DNA from: Pseudomonas frederiksbergensis
GTDB taxonomy: Bacteria; Pseudomonadota; Gammaproteobacteria; Pseudomonadales; Pseudomonadaceae
Assembly: GCF_001952935.1 (NCBI RefSeq)
Contig: NZ_CP018319.1
Coordinates: 5,166,001-5,230,000 of the forward strand
DNA length: 64,000 nucleotides
Direction: 5' to 3'
Of this stretch, positions 62,421 through 64,000 are shown piece after piece. The translations under genes and the position numbers were made by a program. The notes under the pieces were generated by a model. The model was not told the DNA's origin. It ran no database searches and saw nothing but the letters and a program-made list of their open reading frames with translations. Each line of letters opens with the position of its first letter. The first letter of the stretch is position 1.

Positions 62421-64000
62421 TCACGCCGGCTTGGCAGCGTGAATCAGCGAGCGCGCACGTTTCGCCAGCTCGGTTCCGTCAGTTTCCGGCGACTGGTCAA
62501 CCAGCGTGGCCAATACCTGTTGGTCCTCGGCCGTAGCGTCAGGGTGCTCGCACAGTTCGACCAGCGCTTGCAGCTCCAGCCACGGTGCTTCCTGGGCGCG
62601 AGCCTCTTCAACTGCGCGCCGCACCGCAGCGATGCCGGCGTCGGGCTGACCCTGCGCTCGCGAGATCGCTGCCTCCAGCAGCAATAGTTGCGGCAGGTAG
62701 ACGCGCTCGCCCAGTTCTTCGCCCACCCGAAATGCTTCCTGCAGCTCGACTTGCGCTGCGTTGCAATCACCTGCGAGCAGCAGCGCCTCGGTGGCGTAGC
62801 CGAGCACCTCGCTGGCACCGGAGCGCATTCCAAGCCCGGTGTGTTCTTCATAGGCCTCGCGGATGCGACGGTAGCCGTCGCGCGGTGCACCGTTGCGCGC
62901 GTCGGCCCAGCCGCGCCACCAGCGGCAAGCCGTACGCCCGAGTGCGAGTGAATATTCATCGACCAGCGCCTGCATGTCGTCGGCCAGCGCAGCCACACGC
63001 ACGTGGTTTCCCATCCGCACCTCGATCAACACCTCCTGCCAGGCGGCGACCAGCCAGGTCATGGGCTGGCGCAACGCCTGCGCGCGTGCCCGCGCTTGCT
63101 GCATGTGGATTCGGGCTTGCTCGATCAGACCAGAACGCACGAGTTCTATAGCCAGCATGCCATGCAGCATGACCTGAGGATCAGCCGCAAAAATCTCGTT
63201 CGTCCCGATGTCCAGCGGTTCGGCGATCGCGAGGGCGCGTTCCAGCCAACGGCGAGTCGTTTTTGTGCGTCCCTGGAGGTGATGCACCTCGCCCCGAACG
63301 ATGCACGCCGCCAGCAGGAGCTCTTGATCATTTGCGTCGCAGGAGAGGGTTTCAGCACGCTCCGCCACCTCGAGCGCCAACGCATAGTCGCCGCGCAGAC
63401 CAAGCAGATAGCCGAACCCGTGCAGCAGACGACCGCGCATGGGGTGTTCGGGGACATCCGCCAACAGCCTGTATGCACGTTCGAAGGCGCTTTTGGCTTC
63501 ACTGCCGACACCGAACATGTGGAAAGCCGAAACCCCTTGCAGCGTGGCCAGGGTAATTTCGAGCACATTGCGCTCCGTCCCTTCGGGAGCCTGCATCAAC
63601 AGGACCAAGGCGCGCTCAGTGAGGCCAATGCACAAGTCCGGGCTGAAGTGCAGCAGCGCGGCTTCTGCGGCCTCGGCGTAGTAACGCAGCGCAATCATCG
63701 GCTGCCGAGCCCGGTCGAAGTGCATTGCCAGCTCCGAGGCAGCAACCGGCACGCCGGTCGTGCGCTCGCGTTCGAGGGCAGCGCCGACCTGGCGATGGAG
63801 TTGGGTGCGCAATGAGCGCGGCGTGCGGTCGTACAGCACCTGGCGGAAGAGCGCGTGTCGGAAAGAGTGGGGTGGCTCTAGCGTCTCCTCAACTTCTGTG
63901 GCCCGCGATCGTATGAGCCATACCTGTTCGCGTATCAGCTCTTCACAGGCGTGGACCACCGACGCGAGGTCTCGCTCGAGGGCCAGTGAAACCGTCTCGA
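62421..64000 (-). CDS. C-terminal part of a large TPR/ATPase-type regulator (runs off right edge)
   Basis: The frame is open to position 64000, so the N-terminus lies outside. What is visible begins ETVSLALERDLASVVHACEELIREQVWL, then FRHALFRQVLYDRTPRSLRTQLHRQVGAALE, the winged-helix region that follows the ATPase in AAA-type (STAND) signalling proteins. About ten TPR-like helical pairs follow (LLHFSPDLCIGLTERALVLL, MRGRLLHGFGYLLGLRGDYALALEVAERAETL, and so on). No DNA-binding domain lies at this end, so an HTH, BTAD or cyclase domain would be N-terminal. It is upstream of and in line with the efflux operon and may control it (inference). Confidence 0.82.
   Translation of the reverse strand, partial: ETVSLALERDLASVVHACEELIREQVWLIRSRATEVEETLEPPHSFRHALFRQVLYDRTPRSLRTQLHRQVGAALERERTTGVPVAASELAMHFDRARQPMIALRYYAEAAEAALLHFSPDLCIGLTERALVLLMQAPEGTERNVLEITLATLQGVSAFHMFGVGSEAKSAFERAYRLLADVPEHPMRGRLLHGFGYLLGLRGDYALALEVAERAETLSCDANDQELLLAACIVRGEVHHLQGRTKTTRRWLERALAIAEPLDIGTNEIFAADPQVMLHGMLAIELVRSGLIEQARIHMQQARARAQALRQPMTWLVAAWQEVLIEVRMGNHVRVAALADDMQALVDEYSLALGRTACRWWRGWADARNGAPRDGYRRIREAYEEHTGLGMRSGASEVLGYATEALLLAGDCNAAQVELQEAFRVGEELGERVYLPQLLLLEAAISRAQGQPDAGIAAVRRAVEEARAQEAPWLELQALVELCEHPDATAEDQQVLATLVDQSPETDGTELAKRARSLIHAAKPA

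Overview
The window reads as chromosomal DNA of a Pseudomonas, most probably of the P. fluorescens/P. putida lineage. The grounds are close recall matches (short LOV protein next to a LitR/PplR regulator, ExaC, AcsA, the P. fluorescens type galactose dehydrogenase), high GC, and four inverted-pair REP elements (REPINs) with the GCGAGCAAGC / GGGAGC sequence typical of that group. No rRNA, tRNA, CRISPR array or intact prophage was seen. Species assignment is inference.

Layout. (1) 1-4305: a light-response locus. A blue-light short LOV protein and a divergent CarH/LitR-class MerR regulator sit beside a lipid/redox operon (SnoaL-like, SDR, FAD amine-oxidase-like, DUF1365, running off the left edge). 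The operon is preceded by two exact TGTACA-N12-TGTACA direct repeats. (2) 4491-6325: a DUF1289 mini-protein and partner, then a DmeR-DmeF cobalt/nickel efflux pair with two metal-repressor operators. (3) 6458-10870: DUF3455 protein, ECF sigma factor and anti-sigma factor; an IS66 transposase remnant; a divergent AraC/SDR pair. (4) 11041-28209: the most interesting part, a catabolic island built round a two-component FMN-dependent LLM monooxygenase. It holds two flavin reductases, an NCS1 permease, a polyamine-type ABC importer, a riboflavin-synthesis enzyme, DUF1330, Nudix, FadR-type GntR, carboxymuconolactone-decarboxylase-like protein, two aldehyde dehydrogenases, an alpha/beta hydrolase and a DUF1185 protein. 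Five intergenic copies of a TGGtATACCATAATA operator tie these transcription units into one regulon. I could not assign the substrate; the gene set suggests oxidative opening of an N-heterocycle or amide-type ring. (5) 28628-36970: LysE/LysR pair, DUF3604-HupE-PpiC cluster, small membrane proteins, a lipoprotein and a bestrophin. (6) 37123-45198: galactose dehydrogenase, amine-type FAD oxidase/RidA/LysR, acetyl-CoA synthetase and a chemoreceptor with an amino-acid-type dCache domain. (7) 45395-55480: a 2-aminoethylphosphonate (AEP) catabolic region: PhnW, two copies of PhnX, ExaC-type aldehyde dehydrogenase, two organophosphate-type MFS carriers, LysR and an iron alcohol dehydrogenase. A degraded aldehyde dehydrogenase remnant beside the second phnX shows that the phnX-aldehyde dehydrogenase segment was duplicated. 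(8) 55587-64000: a 5'-truncated DNA/RNA endonuclease remnant, an RND tripartite efflux operon, and the C-terminal part of a large TPR regulator.

The genes suggest linked flows. AEP goes to phosphonoacetaldehyde (PhnW), acetaldehyde (PhnX), acetate (ExaC) and acetyl-CoA (AcsA), all encoded within about 10 kb. In the island, RibBA and two flavin reductases would supply reduced FMN to the LLM enzyme, and the hydrolase and aldehyde dehydrogenases would finish the ring-opened product. Many inter-gene overlaps of the ATGA/GTGA type support the operon calls.
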